NCBI RefSeq assembly: GCF_006385555.1 | Contig: NZ_CP041036.1 | Coordinates: 2,604,001-2,668,000 of the forward strand | Reading direction: 5' to 3' | Length of the DNA: 64,000 bases | From: Shewanella polaris | Lineage (GTDB): Bacteria > Pseudomonadota > Gammaproteobacteria > Enterobacterales > Shewanellaceae | In this document: piece by piece, positions 27,060-37,752 of the stretch | How the letters are laid out: the number at the start of each line of letters is the position of its first letter | How positions within the stretch are numbered: the stretch's first letter is position 1 | Program-made: the position numbers and the translations under genes | The notes under the pieces: model-generated | What the model was told of the DNA's origin: nothing | The model's database searches: none | Seen by the model: only the letters and a program-made list of their open reading frames with translations

Positions 27060-30000
27060 TTATGCCAGTAACTTAAGCAACGCCTCTATCGGATGTTGGG
27101 GTTTAAAGCCGGAAAAACGTTTCACCTGGCTTCGACATGAATAGCCCGAAACCAATATTTGACTCTGTTCAGTCATTTTTTCAATACTTGACTGCCAAGA
27201 CATTTCAAATAATTGCTTTGAACGTTCAAGGTTTTCTAGTTCATGGCCATAAGTGCCCGCCATGCCGCAACAGCCTAAATTGACACTGTTTAACTTAGCC
27301 CCAAAATGACTAAAAATCGCTTTCCACTCATTTGCAGTATTTGGTTTTGCTGTTGATTCTGTGCAGTGACTAAACCAAGTGTATTGCGGCGCATCATCTG
27401 ATAATGCAGAGGCTTCATTTCGACTCGCGACAACATCAGTTAGCCATTCATTGGCCAACAGCACCTCAAATGGACCACGGCGTTGGCCTAGGGCTTCTTT
27501 ATACTCATCGCGATAACATAATACTAAAGCAGGATCGATTCCCACCATTGGCATACCAAGGGCATGCACTCGGTTTAAGAAGTCAGCACTGTTTTGCGCA
27601 GTTTTAGCAAATTTGTCTAAGAAGCCTTTAATGTGAGTCGGTTTACCATTGGGTTTAAATGGCAATAATACCGGCTTAAGGCCAAGCTTTTCGATTAATT
27701 GAATAAACCGATAAACCAAATCGGCATCATAAAAACTGTTAAACGGATCTTGTACTACCAACACATATTGACTGCGCTGCGCTTTTGGGATGGCAGACAA
27801 ACAATCCAAATCATAGCCTCGACTCGAATGACCGTCTAAACGCTGTTTTAGCGTAGGCACGGATAACTTCGGCGCATCGACATAACCAATGGCTTTTTTA
27901 ATCACCCATTTACTCAGCGGATTTTGCGAAGCTATATTAGTTAATTTTGGCATAGCTGCCATCAGCGGTAATGTGTCTTCAATACCAGCAACTAAATAAT
28001 CTTTGGCTGGGCGTAAGTAGCGTTTGTAATAAATATTAAAGAACTGTGCTCTAAACTTTGGCACATCAACTTTAACCGGACATTGCCCCGAACAGGCTTT
28101 ACAGGCTAAACAGCCTTTAAGCGACTCCATGACTTCATGGGAGTAGTCATAGTCCCGTTGGTTGTTGATGGTATTTTGAATTCGTTGCATCAAGCCCAAT
28201 GATTTAGACTTCGCTAGTGCATCAAGATCAACGCCTTCTGCTTCAAGTAAACGCAACCATTCACGCATTAATCCAGCACGGCCTTTGGGTGACTGAACTC
28301 TATCTCCTGTGACTTTAAACGACGGACACATAGGAGAATAACTGCTGTAATTAAAACACAGCCCATTACCGTTACAGTTCATCACATCAGGAAAAGCTTC
28401 ACGGGTTTGCACCGGAATTTGTCTGTCAAAACTGCCACGTTTTGCACTGTCGACATTAAACATCAATGGACCAGATTGAGGCGGAGCGACTAATTTACCT
28501 GGATTTAAACGATTATCAGGGTCAAACAAGCCTTTAATCTGTTCAAGCACACCATAAAGTTCGTCACCAAATACCGCTGGACCATATTCACCACGCACAC
28601 CTTTACCATGCTCGCCCCACATTAAACCGCCATACTTAAGTGTTAATGCTGCCACTTGGTCAGATATCACTTTAAGTAATTGCTCATCGGCGACATCACA
28701 CATATCTAATGCTGGGCGAACATGTAATACACCAGCATCAACATGACCAAACATACCGTATTGTAAATTATGGCTATCGAGTAACGCACGAAACTCCATA
28801 ATATAGTCGGCTAAGTTTTCTGGTGGCACGGCGGTATCTTCGGCAAATGCTAGCGGTTTACGATTACCTTTGGTGGCACCTAATAAGCCCACCGCTTTTT
28901 TACGCATCGCATAAATACTGTCGATATCACTTCTTTCACTAATAATTTGAAAACCAACTAAACCGAACTGCTGTTGGTTCAGTTGTCCTGTCAGCATCTC
29001 TTCTAACAGTGCGAGTTTCTGTTTTACGACATCGTCTTCACCGGCAAACTCAACCATATTAAGACCTTCGATGATCTTATTGGGCACGGCTTTAATTTGA
29101 TCGGCAACTGAGTGCCAAATAATGTCTTCGCGGGCAAGGTTAAGCACTTTAGAGTCAACGGTTTCAACTACGGTAGCATTGGCTTGTACTAATGAGGGTG
29201 CATGACGTAATGCTGATTCAAACGAGTCGTACTTAATATTCACCATCATGCGAGTTTTTGGTAACGGAGTAAGATTTAGCTTAGTTTCGGTAATGACCGC
29301 AAGCGTACCTTCTGAGCCCGTTAAAATACGCGATAAATCAAACTGGCTTAAATCATCATTCCACACATGCTTTAAATCATAGCCAGTTAGAAAACGATTC
29401 AACTTTGGAAAACGCTCAATAATAGTGTCGCGTTTTTGCAAACATACTGCTGCCACCTTGCTAGCAATGGTATTACCAAGCTGATTATCACCGAAAGGTT
29501 GTTGGTCAACGTTGTCATGAGCTATTGGTGTTGTGGTCAGTACACTACCGTCAATGAGTACACTGGTGATCCCTAACACGTGATCAGACGTTTTGCCGTA
29601 AACTAATGAACCAGCACCAGATGCATCGGTATTAACCATACCGCCAATGGTCGCGCGGTTTGAAGTAGATAAATCAGGACTAAAGAAAAAACCATGAGGA
29701 CGCAATGCATCATTTAATGCATCTTTAATCACCCCAGCCTGTACCCTTGCCCAGCCCTCTTTGGCGTTGATCTCAAGTACTTGGTTCATGTGCCGCGACA
29801 CATCGAGGATCAGTCCATGAGTCAATGACTGGCCATTAGTGCCTGTTCCGCCGCCGCGAGCACTAAAGGTGACTTGTTTGTATTTGGGCTGCGCCGCTAG
29901 TGATAACACCAACTCAACATCTTGTTGATGTCGTGGATAAATAACCGCTTGCGGTAGGAATTGATATACCGAATTATCGGTTGCCTGAATAAGCCGCGCA

Positions 30001-30107
30001 CTGTAACGCTTGTCTATTTCACCTTCAAATTCGCTTTGTTCTAGCGCGTCAAGATACTCTAGATAGATAGGTTCTAATGTTTGTTTATGTGATAGCAAAG
30101 GTAACAT
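27060..30107 (-). CDS. ydiJ: FAD/Fe-S oxidoreductase YdiJ, D-2-hydroxyglutarate dehydrogenase type
   Basis: The 1015-residue protein fuses three modules. Residues about 45-270 are an FAD-binding PCMH domain (SARGGGTGTNGQSLT, GGMVNTDASGAGSLVYGKTSDH). Residues 280-540 are the FAD-oxidase C-terminal domain (MFGHVDAGVLHVRP). The C-terminal part has Fe-S motifs: CNGNGLCFNYSSYSPMCPS, CLACKACSGQCPVKVDVP near residue 663, and the Cys-rich domain NLGCCGMAGTYG near 955. E. coli YdiJ has been linked to oxidation of D-2-hydroxyglutarate with electron delivery to the chain. D-lactate is an alternative substrate. DUF1285 follows in the same transcription unit. Confidence 0.88.
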   Translation of the reverse strand: MLPLLSHKQTLEPIYLEYLDALEQSEFEGEIDKRYSARLIQATDNSVYQFLPQAVIYPRHQQDVELVLSLAAQPKYKQVTFSARGGGTGTNGQSLTHGLILDVSRHMNQVLEINAKEGWARVQAGVIKDALNDALRPHGFFFSPDLSTSNRATIGGMVNTDASGAGSLVYGKTSDHVLGITSVLIDGSVLTTTPIAHDNVDQQPFGDNQLGNTIASKVAAVCLQKRDTIIERFPKLNRFLTGYDLKHVWNDDLSQFDLSRILTGSEGTLAVITETKLNLTPLPKTRMMVNIKYDSFESALRHAPSLVQANATVVETVDSKVLNLAREDIIWHSVADQIKAVPNKIIEGLNMVEFAGEDDVVKQKLALLEEMLTGQLNQQQFGLVGFQIISERSDIDSIYAMRKKAVGLLGATKGNRKPLAFAEDTAVPPENLADYIMEFRALLDSHNLQYGMFGHVDAGVLHVRPALDMCDVADEQLLKVISDQVAALTLKYGGLMWGEHGKGVRGEYGPAVFGDELYGVLEQIKGLFDPDNRLNPGKLVAPPQSGPLMFNVDSAKRGSFDRQIPVQTREAFPDVMNCNGNGLCFNYSSYSPMCPSFKVTGDRVQSPKGRAGLMREWLRLLEAEGVDLDALAKSKSLGLMQRIQNTINNQRDYDYSHEVMESLKGCLACKACSGQCPVKVDVPKFRAQFFNIYYKRYLRPAKDYLVAGIEDTLPLMAAMPKLTNIASQNPLSKWVIKKAIGYVDAPKLSVPTLKQRLDGHSSRGYDLDCLSAIPKAQRSQYVLVVQDPFNSFYDADLVYRFIQLIEKLGLKPVLLPFKPNGKPTHIKGFLDKFAKTAQNSADFLNRVHALGMPMVGIDPALVLCYRDEYKEALGQRRGPFEVLLANEWLTDVVASRNEASALSDDAPQYTWFSHCTESTAKPNTANEWKAIFSHFGAKLNSVNLGCCGMAGTYGHELENLERSKQLFEMSWQSSIEKMTEQSQILVSGYSCRSQVKRFSGFKPQHPIEALLKLLA

Positions 30108-30149
30108 AGAGGACTTATTAATTATTGGTATATTAAGATCATTATAAAC

Positions 30150-30177
30150 AAAAAAAAGCCGCTAAAAAGCGGCTTTT
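30150..30177 (-). terminator. Rho-independent terminator after ppsA
   Basis: On the minus strand AAAAGCCGC/GCGGCTTTT forms a 9-bp stem with a TTTTTA loop and is followed by a T run. It lies about 60 bases after the ppsA stop and just upstream of ydiJ. Confidence 0.85.
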
Positions 30178-30236
30178 CTAACATTTTGATAAAATTCAAC
30201 TTAAAAATTACATTAAATTGCAATTATTATGCTTGA

Positions 30237-32606
30237 TTATGCATTCTGTTCAGCTAAATATAACCAAGTGTCGATGACTGTATCAGGGTTAAGTGAAACA
30301 GAATCAATACCTTGCTCAACTAACCATGCAGCAAAGTCAGAATGGTCTGATGGACCTTGACCACAAATACCCACATAGGCACCTTTGGCTTTAGCTGCTT
30401 TAATGGCCATGGCTAATAATATTTTAACCGCATCATCACGCTCATCAAATAAATGGCTGATAACTCCAGAGTCACGATCAAGCCCTAACGTTAGCTGAGT
30501 TAAGTCATTTGAGCCGATAGAGAAACCATCAAAATACTCAAGGAACTGATCTGCTAGCAAGGCATTCGATGGGACTTCGCACATCATAATCACACGCAAG
30601 CCATCTTTACCGCGCTCTAAGCCTTGCTCTTTCAGTAATTCGATTACTTTAGATGCTTCGCTTACCGTACGTACAAATGGGATCATAACTTCAACGTTGG
30701 TTAAGCCCATTTGGCTACGAACACGTTTAATCGCTTCACATTCAAGCGCGAAACAATCGCGGAATGATTCAGAAATATAACGGCTGGCACCACGGAAGCC
30801 CAACATTGGGTTTTCTTCATCTGGCTCGTAACGATCACCACCGACTAAGTTTGCGTATTCGTTAGACTTAAAGTCAGACATACGTACGATAACTTTTTTC
30901 GGATAAAACGCTGAAGCAATAGTCGCAATACCTTCAACTAGACGTGCTATATAAAACTCAACAGGAGAATCATAACCAGATATCATTTCGTTGATTTCAG
31001 CTTGTAACTCGGCAGTTTGACCGTCGAAATCAAGCAAGGCTTTAGGGTGAATACCAATCATACGGTTAATGATGAACTCTAAACGCGCTAAACCGACACC
31101 TTCGTTAGGTAAACGGGCAAAGTCGAATGCACGATCAGGATTACCGACGTTCATCATAATCTTCATTGGCAAAGGAGGTAATGTATCTACGCGGTTTGTG
31201 ACAACGTCGAACTCTTGTTTACCCGCATAAATCAAACCAGTATCACCTTCAGCACAAGATACTGTGACAATATCGCCCGTTTTAATACGGTCAGTAACAT
31301 CACCACAACCTACAACTGCAGGTACGCCTAATTCACGTGCAATAATTGCTGCATGACAAGTACGTCCGCCACGGTTAGTCACAATCGCACTCGCGCGTTT
31401 CATGATAGGTTCCCAATCTGGGTCTGTCATGTCGGTAACTAACACGTCACCAGGCTCAATTTGATCCATCTGGTCAATCGAAGTTAATACCTTCGCAACA
31501 CCAGCACCAATCTTATGACCAATAGCGCGGCCTTCACAGACAACGTCACCTTTAGTTTTTAAATGGTAACGTTCAATTAACTGCACATCTTCACGACTGC
31601 GAACGGTTTCAGGACGAGCTTGAACAATATAAAGTTTGCCATCGTTTCCATCTTTAGCCCATTCGATATCCATCGCACGGCCATAATGCTTTTCAATAAT
31701 CACAGCTTGCTTAGCAAGTTCCATGACTTCTGCATCATTAAGAGAGAATATACGACGTTGTTCTGCAGAAACGTCTTCGATTTTAACTTGTTTACCATGA
31801 GCCTTATCATCAGAGTAAACCATTTGAATCAACTTACTGCCAATATTACGACGCACAACAGCTTGATGGCCTTGCGCTAAAATCGGTTTGTGGACATAGA
31901 ATTCATCAGGGTTAACCGCACCTTGTACAACCATTTCACCTAAACCAAAAGATGAAGTGATAAAGACAACGTCGTTGTTACCAGATTCTGTGTCCATGGT
32001 GAACATAACACCAGAAGCCGCTTTGTCTGAACGTACCATACGTTGTATGCCAGCAGATAAAGCAACACCTTGATGTTCGTAACCTTGATGGACACGATAA
32101 GAAATTGCACGATCATTAAATAATGATGCGTAAACATGCTTAATCGCTAACATGACGGCGTCATAGCCTTTAACGTTTAAGAATGTTTCTTGTTGGCCGG
32201 CAAAAGATGCGTCAGGCATATCTTCAGCGGTCGCTGATGAACGCACTGCAAATGATGCGTCTTTAGTTTCGCTCGACAATTTTTCATATGCTTCACGAAT
32301 GGCGACTTCTAATGCAGGCTGAAATGGGGTATCGATAACCCATTGTCTGATCTGTGCACCTACTTTGGCCAGTTCATTAACATCATCAACATCCAATGTA
32401 TCCAGAATATCATTAATTTTCTGGTTAACTCCGCTTTGTTCAAGGAACTCATTGAACGCATGAGACGTCGTCGCAAAACCGCCAGGAACTTGAACCCCAG
32501 CATTAGCCAAATTGCTGATCATTTCACCAAGGGATGCATTTTTTCCGCCGACCTTGTTTACATCACCCATGCCTAAATCTTGATACCAGAGTACGTATTG
32601 CTGCAC
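30237..32606 (-). CDS. ppsA: Phosphoenolpyruvate synthase PpsA
   Basis: PpsA makes PEP from pyruvate and ATP, giving AMP and phosphate, the entry to gluconeogenesis on lactate or pyruvate. The start is set at GTG 32606 (reads [14 protein letters not shown] next) with a GCGGAG site, giving 789 residues, the normal length; an upstream extension to 32663 is unlikely. Domains in order: ATP-grasp PPDK N-terminal domain ([29 protein letters not shown]), phosphohistidine domain ([22 protein letters not shown] without the last residues), and the PEP-binding barrel ([17 protein letters not shown]). It is divergent from its regulator ppsR. Confidence 0.97.
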   Translation of the reverse strand: MQQYVLWYQDLGMGDVNKVGGKNASLGEMISNLANAGVQVPGGFATTSHAFNEFLEQSGVNQKINDILDTLDVDDVNELAKVGAQIRQWVIDTPFQPALEVAIREAYEKLSSETKDASFAVRSSATAEDMPDASFAGQQETFLNVKGYDAVMLAIKHVYASLFNDRAISYRVHQGYEHQGVALSAGIQRMVRSDKAASGVMFTMDTESGNNDVVFITSSFGLGEMVVQGAVNPDEFYVHKPILAQGHQAVVRRNIGSKLIQMVYSDDKAHGKQVKIEDVSAEQRRIFSLNDAEVMELAKQAVIIEKHYGRAMDIEWAKDGNDGKLYIVQARPETVRSREDVQLIERYHLKTKGDVVCEGRAIGHKIGAGVAKVLTSIDQMDQIEPGDVLVTDMTDPDWEPIMKRASAIVTNRGGRTCHAAIIARELGVPAVVGCGDVTDRIKTGDIVTVSCAEGDTGLIYAGKQEFDVVTNRVDTLPPLPMKIMMNVGNPDRAFDFARLPNEGVGLARLEFIINRMIGIHPKALLDFDGQTAELQAEINEMISGYDSPVEFYIARLVEGIATIASAFYPKKVIVRMSDFKSNEYANLVGGDRYEPDEENPMLGFRGASRYISESFRDCFALECEAIKRVRSQMGLTNVEVMIPFVRTVSEASKVIELLKEQGLERGKDGLRVIMMCEVPSNALLADQFLEYFDGFSIGSNDLTQLTLGLDRDSGVISHLFDERDDAVKILLAMAIKAAKAKGAYVGICGQGPSDHSDFAAWLVEQGIDSVSLNPDTVIDTWLYLAEQNA

Positions 32607-32732
32607 AGTTTTATCTCCGCAAGTTTTTATTTCAATGGCCACTTCACATAAGGGCAATAGCATCTTACACTCCCATACAAGACGCGTAAATCTATAATTT
32701 TATTTGTAATTTTATTACTACAAGAGGTCATA

Positions 32733-33545
32733 ATGACACCAAAAGTATTCTACATTTCAGATGGAACCGCGATCACGGCAGAGGTTTTTGGTCATGCGGT
32801 ACTTTCACAATTTCCTATAGAATTTGAATCACTTACAATTCCATTTGTCGAAACGATCCCTCTAGCAGAGAAAGTTAAGCAAAAAATAAATGATTGTTTT
32901 ATTACAACAGGTGTAAGACCACTAGTGTTCCACTCAATCATTAATCCTGAAATTCGTAATGTGATTTTTTCGAGTGAATGTGTCGATTACGATTTCTTGA
33001 ACACCTTTGTTGCGCCACTCGAACAACACTTAGGTGTGAAAGCGAAACCTTTATTACACCGAACACATGGTAAAAGTAACCAAGGTTACGAAACCCGCAT
33101 TGATGCGATTAACTTCACTATGGATAATGATGACGGCCAAACCATGAAACACATGGATGAAGCCGATATTATTTTATTAGGTGTCTCTCGTTGTGGTAAA
33201 ACGCCGTCAAGCTTATATCTGTCAATGCAATTTGCTATTAGAGCTGCAAACTACCCTTTTACTGAAGATGACATGGATAATCTTAAGTTGCCTGAGGCGT
33301 TAAAGCGCAATAAACCCAAATTATTTGGCTTGACCATTGACCCTAATCGTTTACACGAAATTCGCCAAAGCCGTATGGAAAACAGCCGGTACTCCTCATT
33401 AAGACAATGTCGCCTCGAAGTAAAAGAAGTCGAGATGATGTATAAAAAAGAGCGCATTCCATTCGTTAATACAACCAATCTTTCGGTTGAAGAAATTGCT
33501 ACAAAAATTCTCCATATCACCGGTTTAAAACGCCATATGTTCTAA
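32733..33545 (+). CDS. ppsR: PEP synthetase regulatory protein (bifunctional kinase/phosphorylase)
   Basis: This DUF299/PSRP protein inactivates PpsA by ADP-dependent phosphorylation of its active-site threonine and reactivates it by phosphate-dependent dephosphorylation. The 270-residue length is standard. The nucleotide-binding P-loop [11 protein letters not shown] lies at residues about 150-160, and [12 protein letters not shown] at the N terminus is typical. It is divergent from ppsA with 126 bases between starts, which links the enzyme and its control gene as in E. coli (ydiA). Confidence 0.96.
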   Translation: MTPKVFYISDGTAITAEVFGHAVLSQFPIEFESLTIPFVETIPLAEKVKQKINDCFITTGVRPLVFHSIINPEIRNVIFSSECVDYDFLNTFVAPLEQHLGVKAKPLLHRTHGKSNQGYETRIDAINFTMDNDDGQTMKHMDEADIILLGVSRCGKTPSSLYLSMQFAIRAANYPFTEDDMDNLKLPEALKRNKPKLFGLTIDPNRLHEIRQSRMENSRYSSLRQCRLEVKEVEMMYKKERIPFVNTTNLSVEEIATKILHITGLKRHMF

Positions 33546-33739
33546 TTAATAAACAATCAAAAAGCGCTGTATAAAGGCTATAAAAGTCGTTTTTATTCAT
33601 TTAATTCGGCCCAGTCTTTTACAGCAATCTGTTTTTTGCAGCCAGATTACGTGGCTAAGCCTCGCATCTTGAACTTCTTTGGGTATATAATCCCGAGCAA
33701 TATGATGCAAATGCATCTCACGATTTTTCGGTAATATGC

Positions 33740-34807
33740 ATGACAATTAAAACAGATGAACTCAGAACAACCTTATTAAGCAAAGTTATTTCTCCTGCTC
33801 AGTTGGCTTCAGAATTTCCTTTAACCCAAGATGCCGCCGATTACCTTGTCGCTCAACGTCATGAAGTTGAAGCTATTATTGCCGGTGAAGACCAACGCTT
33901 ATTAGTTATTGTCGGCCCTTGCTCGATTCATGACACTACAGCAGCATTAGAATACGCAGAGCGTTTATCTGCTTTGCACCATGAGTTAAAAGATGACTTA
34001 TGTATTTTGATGCGGGTGTATTTTGAAAAGCCGCGTACCATTGTCGGTTGGAAAGGCTTAATTTCAGATCCTGATTTAGATGGCAGCTTTAGCCCTAACA
34101 AAGGCTTACGCATGGCGCGTCAATTATTACAACAAATCACTGAGCTTAAGTTACCTATCGCGACTGAATTTTTAGATATGGTTAACGGTCAATACATTGC
34201 CGATTTAATTACTTGGGGCGCTATTGGCGCGCGAACCACTGAAAGCCAAATTCATCGCGAAATGGCTTCCGCTCTATCTTGCCCTGTTGGGTTTAAAAAT
34301 GGTACTGACGGTAATATCAATATTGCAGTTGATGCGGTACGAGCGGCTCAAGCTTCTCATATTTTTTATTCTCCGGATAAAGATGGTGCGATGGCTGTTT
34401 ACCGCACTCACGGTAACCCATATGGGCATATCATTTTACGTGGTGGTAAAACCCCTAATTACTCAGCCGAAGATATTGAAGTGGCTCGAGCCCAACTTGA
34501 AGATGTGGGTGTAACTCAACGTATGGTCGTCGATTTTAGCCATGGTAATAGCCAGAAAAAACATAAAAACCAATTGAATGTTGCCGACAGCATCATGGCA
34601 CAACTTCGTAATGGTAGTACTGCAATAGCAGGTATTATGGCCGAAAGCTTTATGATTGAAGGCAATCAAAAAGTAATTAAAGACGAACCATTAATTTATG
34701 GCCAAAGCATTACTGATGCGTGTTTACATTGGGCTGACTCAGAAAAACTGCTACGTGATTTGGCTCAAGCATCTAAAGAACGCCAAACATTGCTTGCTAA
34801 ATCGTAA
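33740..34807 (+). CDS. 3-deoxy-7-phosphoheptulonate (DAHP) synthase, class I
   Basis: DAHP synthase joins PEP and erythrose 4-phosphate in the first step of aromatic amino acid synthesis. The 355-residue length fits the AroF/AroG/AroH group. Visible motifs are VGPCSIHD near residue 57 (metal-binding Cys), EKPRTIVGWKGL near 95, and VDFSHGNSQKKH near 265 (metal-ligand His and PEP-binding residues). E. coli aroH lies beside ydiA, the same order as here, but which feedback type (Phe, Tyr or Trp) applies cannot be told; no Trp leader peptide or TyrR box was found upstream. The pairing with ppsA/ppsR links PEP supply to aromatics. Confidence 0.94.
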   Translation: MTIKTDELRTTLLSKVISPAQLASEFPLTQDAADYLVAQRHEVEAIIAGEDQRLLVIVGPCSIHDTTAALEYAERLSALHHELKDDLCILMRVYFEKPRTIVGWKGLISDPDLDGSFSPNKGLRMARQLLQQITELKLPIATEFLDMVNGQYIADLITWGAIGARTTESQIHREMASALSCPVGFKNGTDGNINIAVDAVRAAQASHIFYSPDKDGAMAVYRTHGNPYGHIILRGGKTPNYSAEDIEVARAQLEDVGVTQRMVVDFSHGNSQKKHKNQLNVADSIMAQLRNGSTAIAGIMAESFMIEGNQKVIKDEPLIYGQSITDACLHWADSEKLLRDLAQASKERQTLLAKS

Positions 34808-34825
34808 TTAATATATAAAACGGTT

Positions 34826-34867
34826 ACACAATAATGCCAGCCTAAAAATAGGCTGGCATTATTGTGT
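34826..34867. terminator. Bidirectional terminator with a 19-bp perfect stem
   Basis: Arms 34826-34844 and 34849-34867 are perfectly complementary, with a 4-base A loop (core GCCAGCCTA/TAGGCTGGC). It lies between the DAHP synthase and the convergent HD-GYP gene. The T runs are short, but the stem is unusually long. Confidence 0.75.
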
Positions 34868-34933
34868 ATATCAAGATAATACTTGTTACATACTCACATC
34901 ACCTCATTCTGACACATTCACTCATTTAACATG

Positions 34934-36163
34934 CTACTTTTGCTCATGGGCTAAAAGTGATAATTGTGCCAGTTCTGCAAATTGTTGCTCAATTACCATA
35001 AAGCTGTCGACTAAAGCCGGATCAAAATGACAGCCCCGTCCATCAATAATAATCTTGATGGCTTCGTCGTGGGAAAAGGGTCTTTTGTAACAACGTGGTG
35101 ATGTTAGCGCATCGTATACATCCACCAGTGCCACAATTCTGGCAGACAAAGGGATAGACTCGCCTTTCAACCCTTTCGGGTAGCCACTGCCATCCCATTT
35201 TTCATGATGACCTCCAGCAATATCTCGTCCCATCAACAAAAATTCGCATTGCGGTGCAAAGGCCAGCAAACTGTCTATCACTTTTGCACCAATTACCGGA
35301 TGTGCTTTTATTTGATCAAACTCTTCAGGGGTTAATCGACCAGGTTTTAATAAAATATGATCCGCGATCCCCACTTTACCAATATCATGCAAAATAGATG
35401 ACAGACTAATTTCATGAATAAAAGCTTCAGTTAATTCACTTGGCACTTGTTGTTCATCTAATCTTTGCCTTGCTAGCATATTGGCATATTGTTGCATTCT
35501 AATTAGATGAGCCCCAGTATCGTTATCTCGATACTCTGCCAGCTTTGCTAAGCCAATCACTGTCGCCTGCCTAGACGCTAATGTCGACTGCAACGAATGA
35601 CTTAACTTACCGAGTAAATACGAAGTCGATTGAGTGACGATGGCATTAGTCACCACAAAGTTAATCACCACCACATACCAAATTAATGTCGAAAAACTAT
35701 GAATTTCAGGCCAATTAAGCAACCTAAAGTGGAACGCTATCCCCATACCTATAAGCAATAATGCATTAACAAACTGTGCAAACAAAGCCCACCTTTCTCC
35801 GAGTAAAATACTGGCTAATGGAGGAAAAACAAACAACCAAAAAAAACCAGCTCCAGACGGGCCAATAGCCACTAAGAATGCGGCGCCAATAAAAAAAGTT
35901 AAGTAACAACCAATGACATACCGGCTTTTATCTGTCATTTTGGGGAACAACAAAATAATCAGCAAGACACCGTATGCGGCAGTGTCAAACACTGCCATAT
36001 ACCAAATACCTTCTGTAATGCACAGATACACACTGGTGATATAAACAGGTATGCATAACAGCGCTAATACACCAAACAAGCGTTGGAAGATGACTTTTCG
36101 CCACAAAGGTAAGCTATCATCTAGATCGTGTTGAATAATTTGAGCCGCTAACGAAGCTGACAT
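34934..36163 (-). CDS. Membrane HD-GYP cyclic di-GMP phosphodiesterase
   Basis: The 409-residue protein has about six N-terminal membrane helices (residues 25-195) and a C-terminal HD-GYP domain. Catalytic motifs are complete: GAHLIRMQQYA near 218, HDIGKVGI near 262 (the HD pair), HHEKWDGSGYPKGLKG near 320 (H-H and GYP), and DVYDALTSPR near 350. HD-GYP proteins hydrolyse cyclic di-GMP and are expected to affect biofilm or motility. The membrane part has no named sensor fold that I can recognise and could bind a small ligand. It is monocistronic. Confidence 0.9.
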   Translation of the reverse strand: MSASLAAQIIQHDLDDSLPLWRKVIFQRLFGVLALLCIPVYITSVYLCITEGIWYMAVFDTAAYGVLLIILLFPKMTDKSRYVIGCYLTFFIGAAFLVAIGPSGAGFFWLFVFPPLASILLGERWALFAQFVNALLLIGMGIAFHFRLLNWPEIHSFSTLIWYVVVINFVVTNAIVTQSTSYLLGKLSHSLQSTLASRQATVIGLAKLAEYRDNDTGAHLIRMQQYANMLARQRLDEQQVPSELTEAFIHEISLSSILHDIGKVGIADHILLKPGRLTPEEFDQIKAHPVIGAKVIDSLLAFAPQCEFLLMGRDIAGGHHEKWDGSGYPKGLKGESIPLSARIVALVDVYDALTSPRCYKRPFSHDEAIKIIIDGRGCHFDPALVDSFMVIEQQFAELAQLSLLAHEQK

Positions 36164-36457
36164 AACCTTTCCTTAGTTAATCATCCTTAATTGCAATATT
36201 GGTATATAGAGCAGTAAAATAATAAGCGTATGTTAAGTATTGTTGTATAACGGTGAACTAGCAAAATAAGAATTAAAAATAATCCATAAATTCAACATAG
36301 GCCCATTGTTAAATTATGATAGTCACTTAATATATATGGAGTGATTGAGTATGATTATCAGAGATTAGTATTATATAAAATTAATACTGTCACAGTATCA
36401 AAATAGGTTTAATCTTGTTTTAATTTAATCAATGACTTATTAAAATAAGGATATTAA

Positions 36458-37198
36458 ATGCAAGCGTCTTTACCCCCTGCCTCATCTGGTTTAAATAAAA
36501 GCACGATCATCGCAGGTTTACTGTTAGCGATAGGGTTAGGTGCATTAGGCTTATTGCTGAAACAAGCCATCATTGAATACAAATTACTCGACCGTAGTGT
36601 CACGGTAAAAGGTTTAGCAGAAAACGAATATCCTGCCGATGTTGTTATCTGGCCGATTCAATTTACTGCGGCGAATAATAATCTTGATGAACTCTATAAA
36701 CAGCTGGATGCACAAAACACCCAAGTAGTGAATTTTTTAACCAAACAGCATATCAACCCAAAAGAAATCACTCTTACCGCACCAACAATTACAGATAAAT
36801 TGGCCCAACAATATGGTGGCAACCAACCGGTCACATTACGCTACACAGGATCACAAACCATCACAGTGTATTCTAATGACATTGACAAGGTACGCAATGC
36901 GATGCCCCTGTTAACTGAACTCGGTAAAATGGGGATTGTCTTCACTCAAAGTAACTATGATACTCAAGTTGAGTATATTTTCAGTCGATTAAATGATGTT
37001 AAACCTGACATGATTGAAGAATCCACCACTAATGCACGCCTTGTCGCAAACAAATTTGCCAAGGATTCACAAAGTCGACTGGGTAAAATAAAGAAAGCCA
37101 CTCAAGGCCAATTTAGTATTAATAATCGTGATAAAAATACACCTTATATTAAGCGTGTACGTGTCGTATCTACCATTGAATATTATTTAGCGGATTAA
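36458..37198 (+). CDS. SIMPL-domain (DUF541) protein
   Basis: The 246-residue protein has one N-terminal membrane or signal segment (AGLLLAIGLGALGLLLKQA) followed by a SIMPL domain: VTVKGLAENEYPADVVIW near residue 48 and a C-terminal KKATQGQFSINNR. SIMPL proteins (e.g. YggE, BP26) are periplasmic or exported, form ring-like oligomers and are linked to oxidative stress in some species. A ribosome-binding site AAGGA lies just upstream. The histidine phosphatase gene follows after 5 bases. Confidence 0.87.
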   Translation: MQASLPPASSGLNKSTIIAGLLLAIGLGALGLLLKQAIIEYKLLDRSVTVKGLAENEYPADVVIWPIQFTAANNNLDELYKQLDAQNTQVVNFLTKQHINPKEITLTAPTITDKLAQQYGGNQPVTLRYTGSQTITVYSNDIDKVRNAMPLLTELGKMGIVFTQSNYDTQVEYIFSRLNDVKPDMIEESTTNARLVANKFAKDSQSRLGKIKKATQGQFSINNRDKNTPYIKRVRVVSTIEYYLAD

Positions 37199-37203
37199 CA
37201 TTA

Positions 37204-37734
37204 ATGAAAACCATAACCAAAGTCTTGTTACCCATATTGGCACTATTCAGCGCTATGCTGATGGCACAACCGAATGACATCAGCCCTGAATCTATTAAGA
37301 AAGTAGGTGCTGACAAAGTGTTTTATCTAGTTCGACACACTGAAAAACTTGAGGGTGACAACCCAGGTTTAACCGCTCAAGGTCAACTTAGAGCCGTTAG
37401 ATTAGCAAAAGTATTATCAAGCACACTTTTATCCAAGGTTTATACCACCGATTATAAACGCACACGCGAAACTGCACTTGCGGTTGCTCAAGCTCAACAT
37501 GCAGAACCAAACATATATGACCCACGAGATTTAAAAGCGGTAGCAACGACATTACTTAACGAACAAGGACACATTTTAGTCGTCGGCCATAGTAATACCA
37601 CCACCGAATTGGTTGAAATGCTTGGTGGAGATAAACAACCTCCGATTGATGATAACAACGAATTCGATCGTCTCTATATTGTCACGGTTGATGGTAATAA
37701 CCGTATGGTATCAACAGTATTACTGCGTTATTAA
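37204..37734 (+). CDS. Periplasmic histidine phosphatase-superfamily protein
   Basis: The 176-residue protein has a signal peptide (VLLPILALFSAMLMAQP) and the histidine phosphatase signature: LVRHTEKL near residue 41 with the nucleophilic His, and a second catalytic His in VVGHSNTT near residue 128. Family members act on phosphosugars, phosphopeptides and other esters; the periplasmic location excludes glycolytic phosphoglycerate mutase. It starts 5 bases after the SIMPL gene and is followed after 18 bases by the Rof-like gene. Confidence 0.88.
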   Translation: MKTITKVLLPILALFSAMLMAQPNDISPESIKKVGADKVFYLVRHTEKLEGDNPGLTAQGQLRAVRLAKVLSSTLLSKVYTTDYKRTRETALAVAQAQHAEPNIYDPRDLKAVATTLLNEQGHILVVGHSNTTTELVEMLGGDKQPPIDDNNEFDRLYIVTVDGNNRMVSTVLLRY

Positions 37735-37752
37735 TGATACCGAGGCAAACTG

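Noticed and set aside
33546..33739. Possible Trp leader peptide or TyrR/TrpR box before DAHP synthase
   Set aside because: No Trp-rich short frame, attenuator or recognisable operator palindrome was found.
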